DNA of 64,000 nucleotides from JALCLA01 sp965653565 (GTDB lineage: Bacteria > Pseudomonadota > Gammaproteobacteria > Xanthomonadales > Xanthomonadaceae): the NCBI GenBank assembly GCA_965653565.1, contig CBFHAI010000018.1:14103-78102 (forward strand), read 5' to 3'. The notes beneath the pieces were generated by a model. It made no database searches. It saw only the letters and a program-made list of their open reading frames with translations, and had not been told where the DNA came from. Both the position numbers and the translations under genes were made by a program. Each line of letters opens with the position of its first letter. Position 1 is the stretch's first letter. Shown one piece after another: positions 17,164 to 25,849 of the stretch.

Positions 17164-19959
17164 ATGCCGCAACGCCTCAGCAAGAAGATCGGATGCGCGG
17201 CGTTGCTGACGGCGCTGGCGCCATCGGTCATCGGGGCCGAGGTCACCACGGCACGCGTCACCGTAACGCCCGAGTACACGCGCATCGTGTTCGAGTCCGA
17301 TGCGCAAGTTGCTTTCAGCCTGTTCGCGCTGCGCAATCCGGACCGTCTGGTGCTCGATCTCGACGACGTCGATGCGGATTCGATCGCGCGGGCGCTGGCC
17401 GGCAAGGACGGCGCCGCCGCGCCGGGGTCGATCGTCAAGACGATCCGCAGCCGCAGCGCCGATGGCAATGCCGTGGTTGAAATTGATCTCAGGCGCGAAG
17501 CCGAGCCGCGCATCATCGCGCACGAGCCTGGCGCGGGCCGCCGGCATCGACTCGTGCTCGATATCTATCCCGCGACGCGTCCCGCTACGGCAGCGACACC
17601 GGCCTCGGCACCGGTACCACCCCCAGCGCGCGTGCCGGCACCCGCAACCGTTTCCCCGCCCGCACCGGCGCCAACACCGAGCCCGGCGGCACCCGCTGCG
17701 CCGCCGGCAACGTCAGCAGGCGACATCGCCGCCGCCGACGACTACGAAGAATTGCTGCTGGCCGTGCAGATCAATCGCCAGGCTTCCCCCGACACCGCCT
17801 TGCTGCTGCGCGCGGCCGACGGACGTCTGTTGGTGGCACGCACCGATCTCGAACGCTGGCGATTGCGAGTGCCGGACGCCGCGCCGGTGCAGCGGCTCGA
17901 CGAAACGTTCTATCCGCTCGATACGCTGCGCGGTCTTTCCTACCGCATGGACGAATCGACGATGACTCTGGCGCTGGAGGCCGGCGCCGGCTTGTTCGAA
18001 GGCACGGCATTGCGCGGCGCGGCGGTCGGGTTGGTCGAACCGGCGCCGGCACCGCCGGGAGGTTTTTTCAACTACGACGTGTTCGTCGATCACGAGCAAG
18101 GCGACACCGGCGCGAGCGGGTTGTTCGAACTGGGCGCCTTCGGGCGTTACGGCGTGGGCGTGAGCAGCTTTCTCGCGCGCGACGAGGGCGCGAATCTGGT
18201 GCGGCTCGATACCACCTGGACGCTCGACCGGCCGGCGCAACTGGCCAGCCTGCGCATCGGCGATGCGATCAGCGCGGCGCCGAGTTTCGGCGGCGGCGTG
18301 CGCTTCGGCGGCGTGCAATGGGCCACCAACTTCGCCACCCAACCCACCTTCATCACTTTCCCGTTACCGGGCTTGTCGGGCGAGGCGGCGCTGCCATCGA
18401 CGATTGATCTGTACGTCAACGATGCGCTTCGACTCAGGCGCGAGGTGCCGGCCGGCCCTTTCAGCATCCAGGATCTGCCGATCGTCAGCGGCCAGGGCGA
18501 GGCGCGGCTGGTGGTTCGCGATCTGCTCGGTCGCGAACAGGTGATCACGCAGCCGTTCTATGCAAGCCCGAGACTGTTGCAGCAGGGCCTCACCGATTAC
18601 TCCTACGAACTCGGTTTCGTGCGCGAAAACTACGGCCTGATCAGCAACGACTACGGCCGTTTCATGGCGGTCGGCACGCACCGGCGCGGCGTCACCGACC
18701 GCTTCACCAGCGAGATCCATGCCGAACTGCTGCGCGAACAACAGACGCTGGGCCTCGGCGGCGTGATGCTGTGGCCCGGCCTGGGCGTGGTCAGCGCAGC
18801 CATCGCGGGCAGCAGCAGCGACCGCGGCACGGGCGCCACCATCACGCTCGGTTTCGAACATCAGGCGCGCTCGGTGAGCTTCGGCGCCAACACCCAGCTG
18901 GCAACGGAGGAATTCGTCCAGCTGGGCCTGCAACCCGACCAGCTTGCGCCGCGCCAACGAAGCCAGGCCTTCTTCAGCGTGGCGACCCAGCGCCATGGCT
19001 CGTTCGCAATCAACTACACGCATCAGGATTTCCGCGACGACGACCGCGAAGATGTCGAGTTGGTGGGCGCAAGCTACGGCGTGACGCTGGGCCGGCTCGG
19101 CTTCCTGAGCGTATCGGCCATCGGATTTCTGAGCGGCGACGAAGACACGGCCATCGAACTCAATTTCACCCGCCAACTCGGCGAACGCACCAGTGCCAGC
19201 GCGAGCGTGCAGCCGCAGCGCGACGAAGGCCTGCTGCAGGTGCAGCGCTACCTGCCGCCGGGCAGCGGCTATGGTTATCGATTGCAGGAGGGCCTGGGCG
19301 ATTCGCAGCGGCGCCTGGCCAGCGTGAGCGCGCAGAACGATGTGGGCACCTACCTGTTGGAAGCGTCGCAAGCGGCGGGAGAAACCGGCATTCGCGGCAG
19401 CGTGAGCGGCGGCGTCGCGCTGGTGGCCGGCGATGTCTTCCTGAGCCGGCGCATCAATGAAAGCTTCGCCGTGGTCGAAGTCGCCGACTACCCGGGCGTG
19501 CGTATCTACGCCGACAATCAGGTGGCCGCGCGTACCGACGATCGCGGCATCGCACTGCTGCCCAGATTGCGTCCGTACCAGAACAATCCGGTGCGGATCG
19601 AAACCGCCGACCTGCCGCTGGACGCGCAGATCGACACGGTCGAGATGAATGCCATTCCTTATTTCCGCAGCGGTCTGGTGCTCGCGTTCCCGATCAAGCG
19701 TTCGCTCGGCGCCCTGATCGCGGTGGTGCTGGAAAACGGCCAACCCCTGCCCGCCGGCGCGACGGCACGCATCGCCGGTGGCAGCGACGAGTTTCCTTCG
19801 GGCGAGCGCGGCGAGATTTACCTTACCGGCCTGGCCGCTGCCAATCGGTTGCAGGTGAGCTGGCGCGGGCAGAGCTGCGAGTTCACCGTATTGTTCCCAG
19901 CGACGGACGACCCGCTGCCGCATCTGGGAAATCACACTTGCACGGGAGTGAAACTATGA
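17164..19959 (+). CDS. Outer-membrane usher with an extra N-terminal AMIN domain
   Basis: 931 residues. A signal peptide covers residues 1-25. Residues about 26-136 resemble an AMIN domain (RVTVTPEYTRIVFESDA, FALRNPDRLVLDL, TIRSRSADGNAVVEIDLR, HRLVLDIYP), the septal/peptidoglycan-targeting domain of AmiC and PilQ. A Pro/Ala linker spans about residues 137-190. From about 191 on it is a complete Csu-type usher: N-terminal subunit-binding part (EELLLAVQINRQ), beta-barrel and plug region (TIDLYVNDALRLRREVPAGPF), and C-terminal domains (PGVRIYADNQVAARTDDRG). Its function is pilus secretion and assembly; the AMIN part may hold it at peptidoglycan. The upstream frame is open, but the ATG at 17164 starts the signal peptide. 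It overlaps the next gene by 4 bp (ATGA). Confidence 0.9.
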   Translation: MPQRLSKKIGCAALLTALAPSVIGAEVTTARVTVTPEYTRIVFESDAQVAFSLFALRNPDRLVLDLDDVDADSIARALAGKDGAAAPGSIVKTIRSRSADGNAVVEIDLRREAEPRIIAHEPGAGRRHRLVLDIYPATRPATAATPASAPVPPPARVPAPATVSPPAPAPTPSPAAPAAPPATSAGDIAAADDYEELLLAVQINRQASPDTALLLRAADGRLLVARTDLERWRLRVPDAAPVQRLDETFYPLDTLRGLSYRMDESTMTLALEAGAGLFEGTALRGAAVGLVEPAPAPPGGFFNYDVFVDHEQGDTGASGLFELGAFGRYGVGVSSFLARDEGANLVRLDTTWTLDRPAQLASLRIGDAISAAPSFGGGVRFGGVQWATNFATQPTFITFPLPGLSGEAALPSTIDLYVNDALRLRREVPAGPFSIQDLPIVSGQGEARLVVRDLLGREQVITQPFYASPRLLQQGLTDYSYELGFVRENYGLISNDYGRFMAVGTHRRGVTDRFTSEIHAELLREQQTLGLGGVMLWPGLGVVSAAIAGSSSDRGTGATITLGFEHQARSVSFGANTQLATEEFVQLGLQPDQLAPRQRSQAFFSVATQRHGSFAINYTHQDFRDDDREDVELVGASYGVTLGRLGFLSVSAIGFLSGDEDTAIELNFTRQLGERTSASASVQPQRDEGLLQVQRYLPPGSGYGYRLQEGLGDSQRRLASVSAQNDVGTYLLEASQAAGETGIRGSVSGGVALVAGDVFLSRRINESFAVVEVADYPGVRIYADNQVAARTDDRGIALLPRLRPYQNNPVRIETADLPLDAQIDTVEMNAIPYFRSGLVLAFPIKRSLGALIAVVLENGQPLPAGATARIAGGSDEFPSGERGEIYLTGLAAANRLQVSWRGQSCEFTVLFPATDDPLPHLGNHTCTGVKL

Positions 19960-20456
19960 GTTCGATGCAGCATCGCCGCCGCGATGAGAAACGCCCAACG
20001 CGGTGCTCAGCGGCTGGCGCAGCGAAACTTCTCCGCGCGGCGCTGCCGACGGCCTTGCTGCTGGCAACGCCGTTGCCGGCGTGGGCGGCGACCTGTGATG
20101 TGAGCGCGGACGGCGTGAGTTTCGGCAACTACGACATTTTCAGCGAGCAGAGCCTGGACGGCGCCGGCAGCATCAGCGTGACCTGCGACGTGAGCGCGAC
20201 CTATTCGATCGCGCTGAGCCCCGGTGGCGGATCCTACGGCGCACGCCGCATGAGCTTCGGGCCGCAAACACTCGACTACAACCTCTACGACAATGCCACG
20301 CGCAGCGTGATCTGGGGCGATGGCAGCGCCGGTACCGCGGTCGTGAGCAACACGGCGATGGTGGCCACGCATACGGTTTACGGGCGCATCCCTGCACGCC
20401 AGAACGTCCATGTCGGGAACTACACCGATAGCATCACCGTCACGCTGACCTTCTGA
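19956..20456 (+). CDS. Second SCPU domain pilus subunit, possible tip
   Basis: 166 residues. A charged N-terminal stretch precedes the hydrophobic core of the signal peptide (LLRAALPTALLLATPLPAWAA). A single SCPU domain follows with ATCDVSADGVSFGNYDIFS, SVTCDVSATYSI and the C-terminal HTVYGRIPARQNVHVGNYTD ending in LTF. The ATG is preceded by GGGAG and overlaps the usher stop by 4 bp, so it belongs to the operon. A subunit placed after the usher is often the tip adhesin in Csu systems, but CsuE-like tips have two domains and this has one, so the tip role is tentative. Confidence 0.9.
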   Translation: MSSMQHRRRDEKRPTRCSAAGAAKLLRAALPTALLLATPLPAWAATCDVSADGVSFGNYDIFSEQSLDGAGSISVTCDVSATYSIALSPGGGSYGARRMSFGPQTLDYNLYDNATRSVIWGDGSAGTAVVSNTAMVATHTVYGRIPARQNVHVGNYTDSITVTLTF

Positions 20457-20493
20457 TCGAACGACTCCGACGGCGCGCAACCTCGAAGCCTGG

Positions 20494-21546
20494 TCAGTTC
20501 GCCATCGTCGCGGTGTCGATGACGAAGCGATATTTCACGTCGCTTTTCAGCATGCGTTCGTAAGCCGCGTCGATCTGTTTCGCATCGATCATCTCGATGT
20601 CGGCGACGATGCCTTTTTCGGCGCAAAAATCGAGCATTTCCTGCGTTTCCGGCAGGCCGCCGATCAGCGAGCCGGCGATGGTGCGGCGTTTGAAGATGAG
20701 GTTGCCGACATTCGGCGAGGGATGCGGATGCTCCGGCACGCCGACCAGCACCAGCGCGCCATCGCGTTTCAGCAGCGCGGTGAAGGCGTCGAGCGAGTGC
20801 GCGGCGGCGACGGTGTCGAGGATCAGATCGAAACTGCCGGCGTGCGCGCGCATCTGCTCCTTGTCGCGCGAGATCACGACTTCGCCGGCGCCCAGGTCGA
20901 GCGCATCCTGCCGCTTGTTTTCCGACGTGGTGAACGCCACCACATGCGCTCCCATCGCATGCGCGATCTTGATGCCCATGTGTCCCAGTCCGCCGATACC
21001 GACGATGCCGACCTTCTTGCCCGGGCCGGCGTTCCAGTGCCGCAGCGGCGAGTAGGTCGTGATGCCGGCGCACAGCAGCGGCGCGACGGCCGCCAGCTGC
21101 GTTTCGGGATGACGGATTTTCAGCACGAACTTGTCGTCCACCACGATGCGCTGCGAATAGCCGCCCAACGTGTGGCCGGGGGCATCGGACGTCGGGCCGT
21201 TGTAGGTGCCGACGAAACCGTTTTCGCAGTATTGCTCCAGCCCCTCGGCGCACGACGCGCAACGCTGGCAGCTGCCGACGAGACAACCGACGCCGACCGC
21301 TTCACCCAGTTTGAAGCGCGTGATTTCGCTGCCGAGCGCCGTCACATGCCCGACGATCTCGTGCCCGGGCACGCACGGATACAAGGTGCCACCCCACTCC
21401 GCACGCACCGTGTGCAGATCGGAATGACACACGCCGCAGAATGCGATGTCGATCTGCACATCGCGCGGACCGGGCGCACGGCGCACGATGTCGATCGGTT
21501 CGAGCGGTTGGTCGGCGGCGTGGGCGCCGTAGGCTTTGGTGGTCAT
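20494..21546 (-). CDS. Zinc-dependent alcohol dehydrogenase/aldehyde reductase (YahK/AdhC type)
   Basis: 350 residues, medium-chain dehydrogenase/reductase superfamily. The catalytic zinc site is CGVCHSDLH with GHEIVGHV and the later LCAGITTYSPL cysteine. The structural zinc site is four Cys in CQRCASCAEGLEQYC. The nucleotide motif is GIGGLGHMG, the signature of the cinnamyl-alcohol-dehydrogenase-like, NADPH-preferring group that includes E. coli YahK. It probably reduces a broad range of aldehydes. The ATG at 21546 starts the conserved MTTKAYGAHAADQPLEP; a 32-bp-arm dispersed hairpin lies about 90 bp upstream. Confidence 0.92.
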   Translation of the reverse strand: MTTKAYGAHAADQPLEPIDIVRRAPGPRDVQIDIAFCGVCHSDLHTVRAEWGGTLYPCVPGHEIVGHVTALGSEITRFKLGEAVGVGCLVGSCQRCASCAEGLEQYCENGFVGTYNGPTSDAPGHTLGGYSQRIVVDDKFVLKIRHPETQLAAVAPLLCAGITTYSPLRHWNAGPGKKVGIVGIGGLGHMGIKIAHAMGAHVVAFTTSENKRQDALDLGAGEVVISRDKEQMRAHAGSFDLILDTVAAAHSLDAFTALLKRDGALVLVGVPEHPHPSPNVGNLIFKRRTIAGSLIGGLPETQEMLDFCAEKGIVADIEMIDAKQIDAAYERMLKSDVKYRFVIDTATMAN

Positions 21547-21634
21547 GGCGGAGGTCTCGCGCTTGCGTCGAAGCGGTGAGTTTGCCATTGCGCGTTGGCT
21601 GCGGGAACTGGGTGTGGCCGGAGTTGGATGCTGC

Positions 21635-21716
21635 GGGAATCGGGAATCGGGAATTGGGAGAAGAGCAACGCCGGCAGATTGCCGGCTCTTCTCCCGATTC
21701 CCGATTCCCGACTCCC
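21635..21716. repeat. Large imperfect hairpin built of GGGAATC units
   Basis: Two 32-bp arms (21635-21666 and 21685-21716) are inverted copies with about two mismatches, each made of tandem GGGAATC-like units ending in GAAGAGC. The short core contains a nested GCCGGC inverted repeat. Hairpins of this composition are scattered in xanthomonad genomes. It lies just upstream of the dehydrogenase gene and next to a diguanylate-cyclase remnant. Confidence 0.85.
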
Positions 21717-21751
21717 AATCCCAGAACAACCCACCAGCCCACCCCACCAGT

Positions 21752-21832
21752 TTCGACGCCTTCGTCGCGCGCACCGACGCCGCGCTCTACCGCGCCAAGC
21801 GTGAAGGCCGCAATCGCGTCGTCGCCGGCTGA
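21752..21832 (+). pseudogene. Remnant of a GGDEF domain (last 26 codons)
   Basis: An open stretch ending in TGA at 21832 encodes FDAFVARTDAALYRAKREG followed by RNRVVAG. This is the C-terminal end of a diguanylate cyclase domain (compare the intact DQALYKAKDKGRNRVVA end near 11700). No GGEEF motif, start codon or upstream domain precedes it, and the dispersed hairpin abuts it. It is best read as the tail left after most of a gene was lost by deletion or rearrangement. Confidence 0.7.
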
Positions 21833-21847
21833 CTCCGCGAAATTCCT

Positions 21848-22942
21848 TCAATCGATACGGCGGATCGTGAAGCCGGGATCGCTGCCGAGCCGATAGCGGA
21901 AGCCGAGCGTTTCGCCGGCGCGGACGCGACCGAGTTCGAAAGCGAACAGCGGCGTCGTCAGACCCGATTCGTAATCGCGCAGCAACTCGCCCGGACCGGC
22001 GACGATACGCGTGGCGAGCATGAGGTCGCGTCCGTCATCGACATCGTCCGGTACCGTCAAACGCATTTCGGGCAGGAACGCAGTGCCCCGCTCGATGGCA
22101 TCGGCGAACGACGAACACGACTCGCGCGATAGCGTCAGCAACCGACCCAACACGCGCGTGTCGGTACGGCCCGACGTCGCGGCGAACTGCGCCGCGTGCG
22201 TAAGCGACGCATCGATCGCGATGCATTCGGGCACCAGCACGGCATCCGGCGCGCATTGTCCGAACAGATTGGCGACCACCGCGACCTGCGGTTCGCGCGT
22301 CAGCGCGCGCTGCATCACTTCGGCGACCAGGATATGCGCCGGCGGCGCGTCGACGTCCAGACGCAGTGTCGCCGCATCGGCACAGCGTGCAGCACCGAGC
22401 GTGTCCGCAACGCCGGCCAGACCGAACAACTGCGTAGCGGCGTAGATCGACTGCGCATGGATGTCGACCAGCTCGAAAATCACGCCGCGACCGCGCCAAC
22501 GCCGCGCCAGCAACAACGCCAGCGGCGCCAATGGGCCGCATCCGGCGTACAACACGCGTGCCTCGCCGTCCTGAGCAACGCGCAATGCGAGCTGTGTATC
22601 GAGCGCCCGCACCAGGCACGCCGTGCGTGCCTGATCGAGCAGGCAGCGCGCGGCATCGGCCGGTGCCAGCGCGTGGCCCGCAGCGAGCTGGGTTGCGCGC
22701 TCGCCGAGTTGCGGCAAGCGCGCAGTGCACGCTGCGTAGAGTGCCTCGCAGGCCGATTGACGGGCTGCGGCGGAGGCCCGCGGATCGAGCAGCGTTGCGG
22801 CCGTCGCATCGATGTTCAGCGGGTCGTCGGAACCTGTCACGCGGCGCGGCTCGACCGTGGCGGAAAACCTATTGTGCCGAAGCGGCGTGCGAAGCGCTGC
22901 GACCGTTTCGCGATTCGGTCGCAGCGCGAAAACAAGCGCCAA
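21848..22942 (-). CDS. SAM-dependent methyltransferase-like protein
   Basis: Up to 364 residues. The central part has a Rossmann-type SAM-binding pattern: motif I ARVLYAGCGPLAPLALLLA, then FELVDIHAQSIYAA with the acidic residue at the end of strand 2, and DAPPAHILVAEVMQRAL. An N-terminal helical region and a C-terminal beta-rich region (EMRLTVPDDVDDG, GETLGFRYRLGSDPG) flank it, somewhat like the layout of protein arginine methyltransferases, but the substrate is unknown. An in-frame GTG at 22840 gives a 330-residue form starting at VTGSDDPLNIDA and may be the real start. Confidence 0.7.
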   Translation of the reverse strand: MALVFALRPNRETVAALRTPLRHNRFSATVEPRRVTGSDDPLNIDATAATLLDPRASAAARQSACEALYAACTARLPQLGERATQLAAGHALAPADAARCLLDQARTACLVRALDTQLALRVAQDGEARVLYAGCGPLAPLALLLARRWRGRGVIFELVDIHAQSIYAATQLFGLAGVADTLGAARCADAATLRLDVDAPPAHILVAEVMQRALTREPQVAVVANLFGQCAPDAVLVPECIAIDASLTHAAQFAATSGRTDTRVLGRLLTLSRESCSSFADAIERGTAFLPEMRLTVPDDVDDGRDLMLATRIVAGPGELLRDYESGLTTPLFAFELGRVRAGETLGFRYRLGSDPGFTIRRID

Positions 22943-23005
22943 GCGAATGAGAATGCTGCGACATCCGGACTTCGAGGCATGCTGCGCATCGCCGTCGCAC
23001 CGCAG

Positions 23006-23434
23006 CTAACCCGGCGCCACGCTCGCACCCTTCTTCGCACGCCTCGCGACAGCGCCGGGAACCACCGTGCGCAGCAGCCGCAGGAATGTCGGGCATTCCA
23101 TGTGGCTCGGAGCGCGGCAGGCGATCGCATGCTGCAGGCCATCGCGCATCGCGCTCAATCGGCGGATCGTGCGATCGAGTTCCTCGACCTTGGCCGCGAG
23201 CATGCGGCGGTCGATCTGCGGGCGCCCCGTCGGCGCGAACATCCGTGCGATTTCGTCGAGCGAAAACCCGGCCGCGCGGCCGAGCGCGATCAACGCCAGC
23301 CGTTCGAGCACGTCGGCATCGAAGACGCGCCGCAACCCGCGCCGGCCGGTCGATGCGATCAGGCCTTTTTCCTCGTAAAAGCGCAATGTCGATGCCGGAA
23401 CCCCGGAGCGCTGCGCTACTTCGGCGATGTCCAT
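23006..23434 (-). CDS. MerR-family transcriptional regulator
   Basis: 142 residues. The N-terminal MerR HTH is clear (MDIAEVAQRSGVPASTLRFYEEKGLI), followed by the wing and a dimerisation helix (AAKVEELDRTIRRLSAMRDGLQHAI). The C-terminus holds two cysteines (IACRAPSHMECPTF), the position where SoxR/ZntR-like members bind a metal or other ligand; the ligand here is unknown. The ATG at 23434 starts the HTH. It is divergent from a methyltransferase gene, and the 80-bp gap carries a perfect 20-bp palindrome with promoter-like spacing. Confidence 0.88.
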   Translation of the reverse strand: MDIAEVAQRSGVPASTLRFYEEKGLIASTGRRGLRRVFDADVLERLALIALGRAAGFSLDEIARMFAPTGRPQIDRRMLAAKVEELDRTIRRLSAMRDGLQHAIACRAPSHMECPTFLRLLRTVVPGAVARRAKKGASVAPG

Positions 23435-23448
23435 GCGATTCCCTCTTG

Positions 23449-23468
23449 ACTTCAAGTCGACTTGAAGT
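23449..23468. promoter_or_regulatory. Perfect palindrome, probable MerR operator in a 19-bp-spacer promoter
   Basis: ACTTCAAGTCGACTTGAAGT is a perfect 20-bp palindrome between the divergent MerR and methyltransferase genes. On the + strand TTGACT (23446-23451) and CAGAGT (23471-23476) lie either side with a 19-bp spacer, the over-long spacing that MerR proteins correct by twisting DNA. The -10 is weak, as expected for an activator-dependent promoter. It probably serves autoregulation and control of the methyltransferase operon. Confidence 0.75.
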
Positions 23469-23514
23469 GGCAGAGTCCAACTTCCGCCTCCCGAAGGCAA
23501 GCCAGACGACCGCC

Positions 23515-24384
23515 ATGACCAAGCAGAATCCCGCAGAAATCGAACAGACCGCGCTGTGGAACGGCCGCGCCGGGCGCGCCTGGGTCGATGCGCAGCCGCT
23601 GCTCGATCGGCTGCTGCAACCGTTCGAGGACGAACTCGTCGGCGCACTCGACCGCGGCGCAAGTCGACGGCTGCTCGACATCGGCTGCGGCACCGGCAGC
23701 ACGACGCTGGCCGCCGCGCGCCTGCTGGGTGCGCAGGGCGATTGCGTCGGTGTCGATATCTCCGAGCCGATGATTGCCGCCGCTCGCGAACGCGCTGCGC
23801 AGGAATCTTCGACGGCGCGCTTTTTCTGCGCCGACGCGCAGACCCATGCTTTCGAACCCGACGGCTTCGATACGCTGATTTCGCGCTTCGGCGTGATGTT
23901 CTTCGACGATCCGGCGCAGGCCTTCGTCAATCTGCGGCGTGCGGCAAAAGCCGGCGCGACGCTGCGCTTCATCTGCTGGCGCGATGCCGCCGAGAATGCC
24001 TTCATGACCACGGCCGAACGCGCCGCTGCGCCATTGCTGCCCGATCTCCCCGCGCGCCGTCCGGAGGCGCCGGGACAATTCGCCTTCGCCGATCGCCAGC
24101 GCGTCGCTTCGATCCTGCAGGCCGGCGGCTGGACCGACGTCGAAGCCCGACCGCTCGATGTCGAATGCGCGCTGCCCGAGCGCGAATTGATCGGCTACTT
24201 CACGCGGCTCGGGCCCGTCGGCGCGATGCTGCAGGAGGCCGACGGCCCCACGCGCGCACGCATCATCGCCGCCGTGCGGCCGGCATTCGATCCGTTCGTG
24301 CATGGTGAGGCAGTGCGCTTCGTCGCTGCGTGCTGGGTTGTCGTTGCGCGCGCGGCTGCGTCGCAGGGCGCGCCACATGTCTGA
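23515..24384 (+). CDS. Class I SAM-dependent methyltransferase
   Basis: 289 residues. Motif I is LLDIGCGTGSTTLAAARLL (about residues 53-71) followed by VGVDISEPMI, ADAQTHAFEPDGFD and SRFGVMFFDDPAQAFVNLRRA, the pattern of UbiE/Methyltransf_11-type small-molecule methyltransferases. The substrate is not known. It is divergent from the MerR gene and overlaps the following DUF2938 gene by 8 bp, so the two are probably co-transcribed under MerR control. Confidence 0.88.
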   Translation: MTKQNPAEIEQTALWNGRAGRAWVDAQPLLDRLLQPFEDELVGALDRGASRRLLDIGCGTGSTTLAAARLLGAQGDCVGVDISEPMIAAARERAAQESSTARFFCADAQTHAFEPDGFDTLISRFGVMFFDDPAQAFVNLRRAAKAGATLRFICWRDAAENAFMTTAERAAAPLLPDLPARRPEAPGQFAFADRQRVASILQAGGWTDVEARPLDVECALPERELIGYFTRLGPVGAMLQEADGPTRARIIAAVRPAFDPFVHGEAVRFVAACWVVVARAAASQGAPHV

Positions 24385-24880
24385 GGCTGCGAGCTATCTG
24401 ATCCATTCGTTCGCGATCGGCGCCGGCGCGACCGCAATCGTCGATCTGTGGGCCGTCGTGCGCGCGCGCATGTTCGGTATTCCGGCGCTGAACTACGGCC
24501 TCGTCGGACGTTGGTTCGCGCACATGGGACACGGACGCTTTCGACACGATTCGATCGCCGCAGCGCGGCCGGTGCGCTACGAAAGCGCGATCGGATGGAT
24601 CGCGCACTATCTGATCGGTGTCGCTTACGCCGCCGTGCTGCTCGCGGTGTGGGGCCTGGACTGGGCGCGCCAGCCGACGATCGGCCCCGCGCTCGCCGTC
24701 GGCCTCGGCAGCGTCGTCGCACCTTTCTTTCTGATGCAGCCCGGCATGGGCGCCGGCATCGCCGCGAGCCGCACGCCGCGCCCCAAATCGGCACGCGTCA
24801 ACACATTGGTCACGCATGCGATTTTCGGTTTCGGGCTTTTCGCGACGGCCCGGGTCGCAAGAAACTGGATGATCTTTTGA
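24377..24880 (+). CDS. DUF2938 membrane protein
   Basis: 167 residues with four hydrophobic segments. DUF2938 features are visible: AGATAIVDLWAVVRAR near the start, LVGRWFAHMGHGRFRHDSI, IGWIAHYLIGVAYA, and FFLMQPGMGAGIAASRTP. The function of the family is unknown. The ATG at 24377 lies inside the end of the methyltransferase gene (8-bp overlap), indicating translational coupling; a longer in-frame start at 24302 would add a non-conserved basic stretch. Confidence 0.85.
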   Translation: MSEAASYLIHSFAIGAGATAIVDLWAVVRARMFGIPALNYGLVGRWFAHMGHGRFRHDSIAAARPVRYESAIGWIAHYLIGVAYAAVLLAVWGLDWARQPTIGPALAVGLGSVVAPFFLMQPGMGAGIAASRTPRPKSARVNTLVTHAIFGFGLFATARVARNWMIF

Positions 24881-24984
24881 CTGCGGTTGCGCGGTCGAAA
24901 AATCTGCGCGCTGTCGAAAAGCTCGCTTGCCGAGTCCGTTTCGATTCACGCAATGGCCGGGCACGACAGGCTAGGCTGCCGCGC

Positions 24985-25748
24985 ATGTCGCCCCGATCCG
25001 CCACGGCCGGCCTGATGTTGCTGGCGTTGTCGACCGCCGTCGCGGCCGAGCCGCTGCGCGTGCTGGCTTTCAGCAAGACGGCCGGCTTTCGCCACGATTC
25101 CATCGCCACCGCGCACGCCGTGTTGCAGCAACTCGCCTCGCGCCACCGCATGACGGTGACGGCCACCGAAGACGCCACCGGATTCACCGCCGCCACGCTG
25201 GCCGGCTACGACGTCGTGTTGTTCCTCAACACCACCGGCGATGTGCTCGACGCCGCCCAGCAGTCGGCGCTGCAGGCCTACGTCGAAGGCGGCGGCGGCT
25301 GGGTCGGCGTGCATGCGGCCGCCGACACCGAGTACGGCTGGCCGTTCTATGGCAGCTTGCTCGGCAACGATGCCTGGTTTCTCGCGCATCCGGCGATCCA
25401 GTCGGCGCACGTGGTGCGCGAGGACGCCACGCATCCGCCAGCGCGCATTGGCCGGCGAGTTTCGCCTTCACCGACGAGTGGTACAACTTCCGCGCCAATC
25501 CGCGCGCGGCGGTGCAGGTACTGTTGCGACTCGACGAAGCGTCGTATGCGCCGGGCACAGGCGCGATGGGCGCCGATCATCCGATCGCGTGGTCGCACAC
25601 GGTCGGCGCCGGCCGCGCCTTCTACAGCGGCCTCGGGCATCGCAGCGAAACCTTCGAAGACGCCGGTTTCCAGCAGCACCTCGTCGCCGCTCTGCACTGG
25701 AGCGCCGGCCGCCCTTTCGACACCGTGTTCGTCGACGGATTCGAGTAG
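24985..25748 (+). pseudogene. Exported ThuA-like gene with a frameshift, GFE tail
   Basis: ThuA-type (trehalose-utilisation, glutamine-amidotransferase-like) protein. The first frame gives a signal peptide (LMLLALSTAVAAEPL), then VLAFSKTAGFRHDSI, YDVVLFLNTTGDVL, GGGGWVGVHAAADTEYGW and HPAIQSAHVV. Around 25445-25451 the family sequence jumps to another frame (FAFTDEWYNF, TGAMGADHPIAWSHT, GRAFYSGLGH) and runs to 25748. Restoring one base near GCGCGCATTGG would give an unbroken protein of about 254 residues. It is either a real one-base deletion or a sequencing error. The restored protein ends in FVDGFE, the tail shared with other exported proteins here. Confidence 0.75.
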
Positions 25749-25849
25749 CGCGCGCACTCCGACCCGGCGGCAACGGCGGCCGCGCCGCTGTGATATTCCC
25801 GCGCCCCGCCCCGCGTTAGGGCTGGCAGTCTCCCGTCCCGAGTTCTGCC

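Noticed and set aside
21600..21730. GGGAATC tandem units as a CRISPR-like array
   Set aside because: Units are 7 bp, contiguous and arranged as one inverted pair, without spacers.
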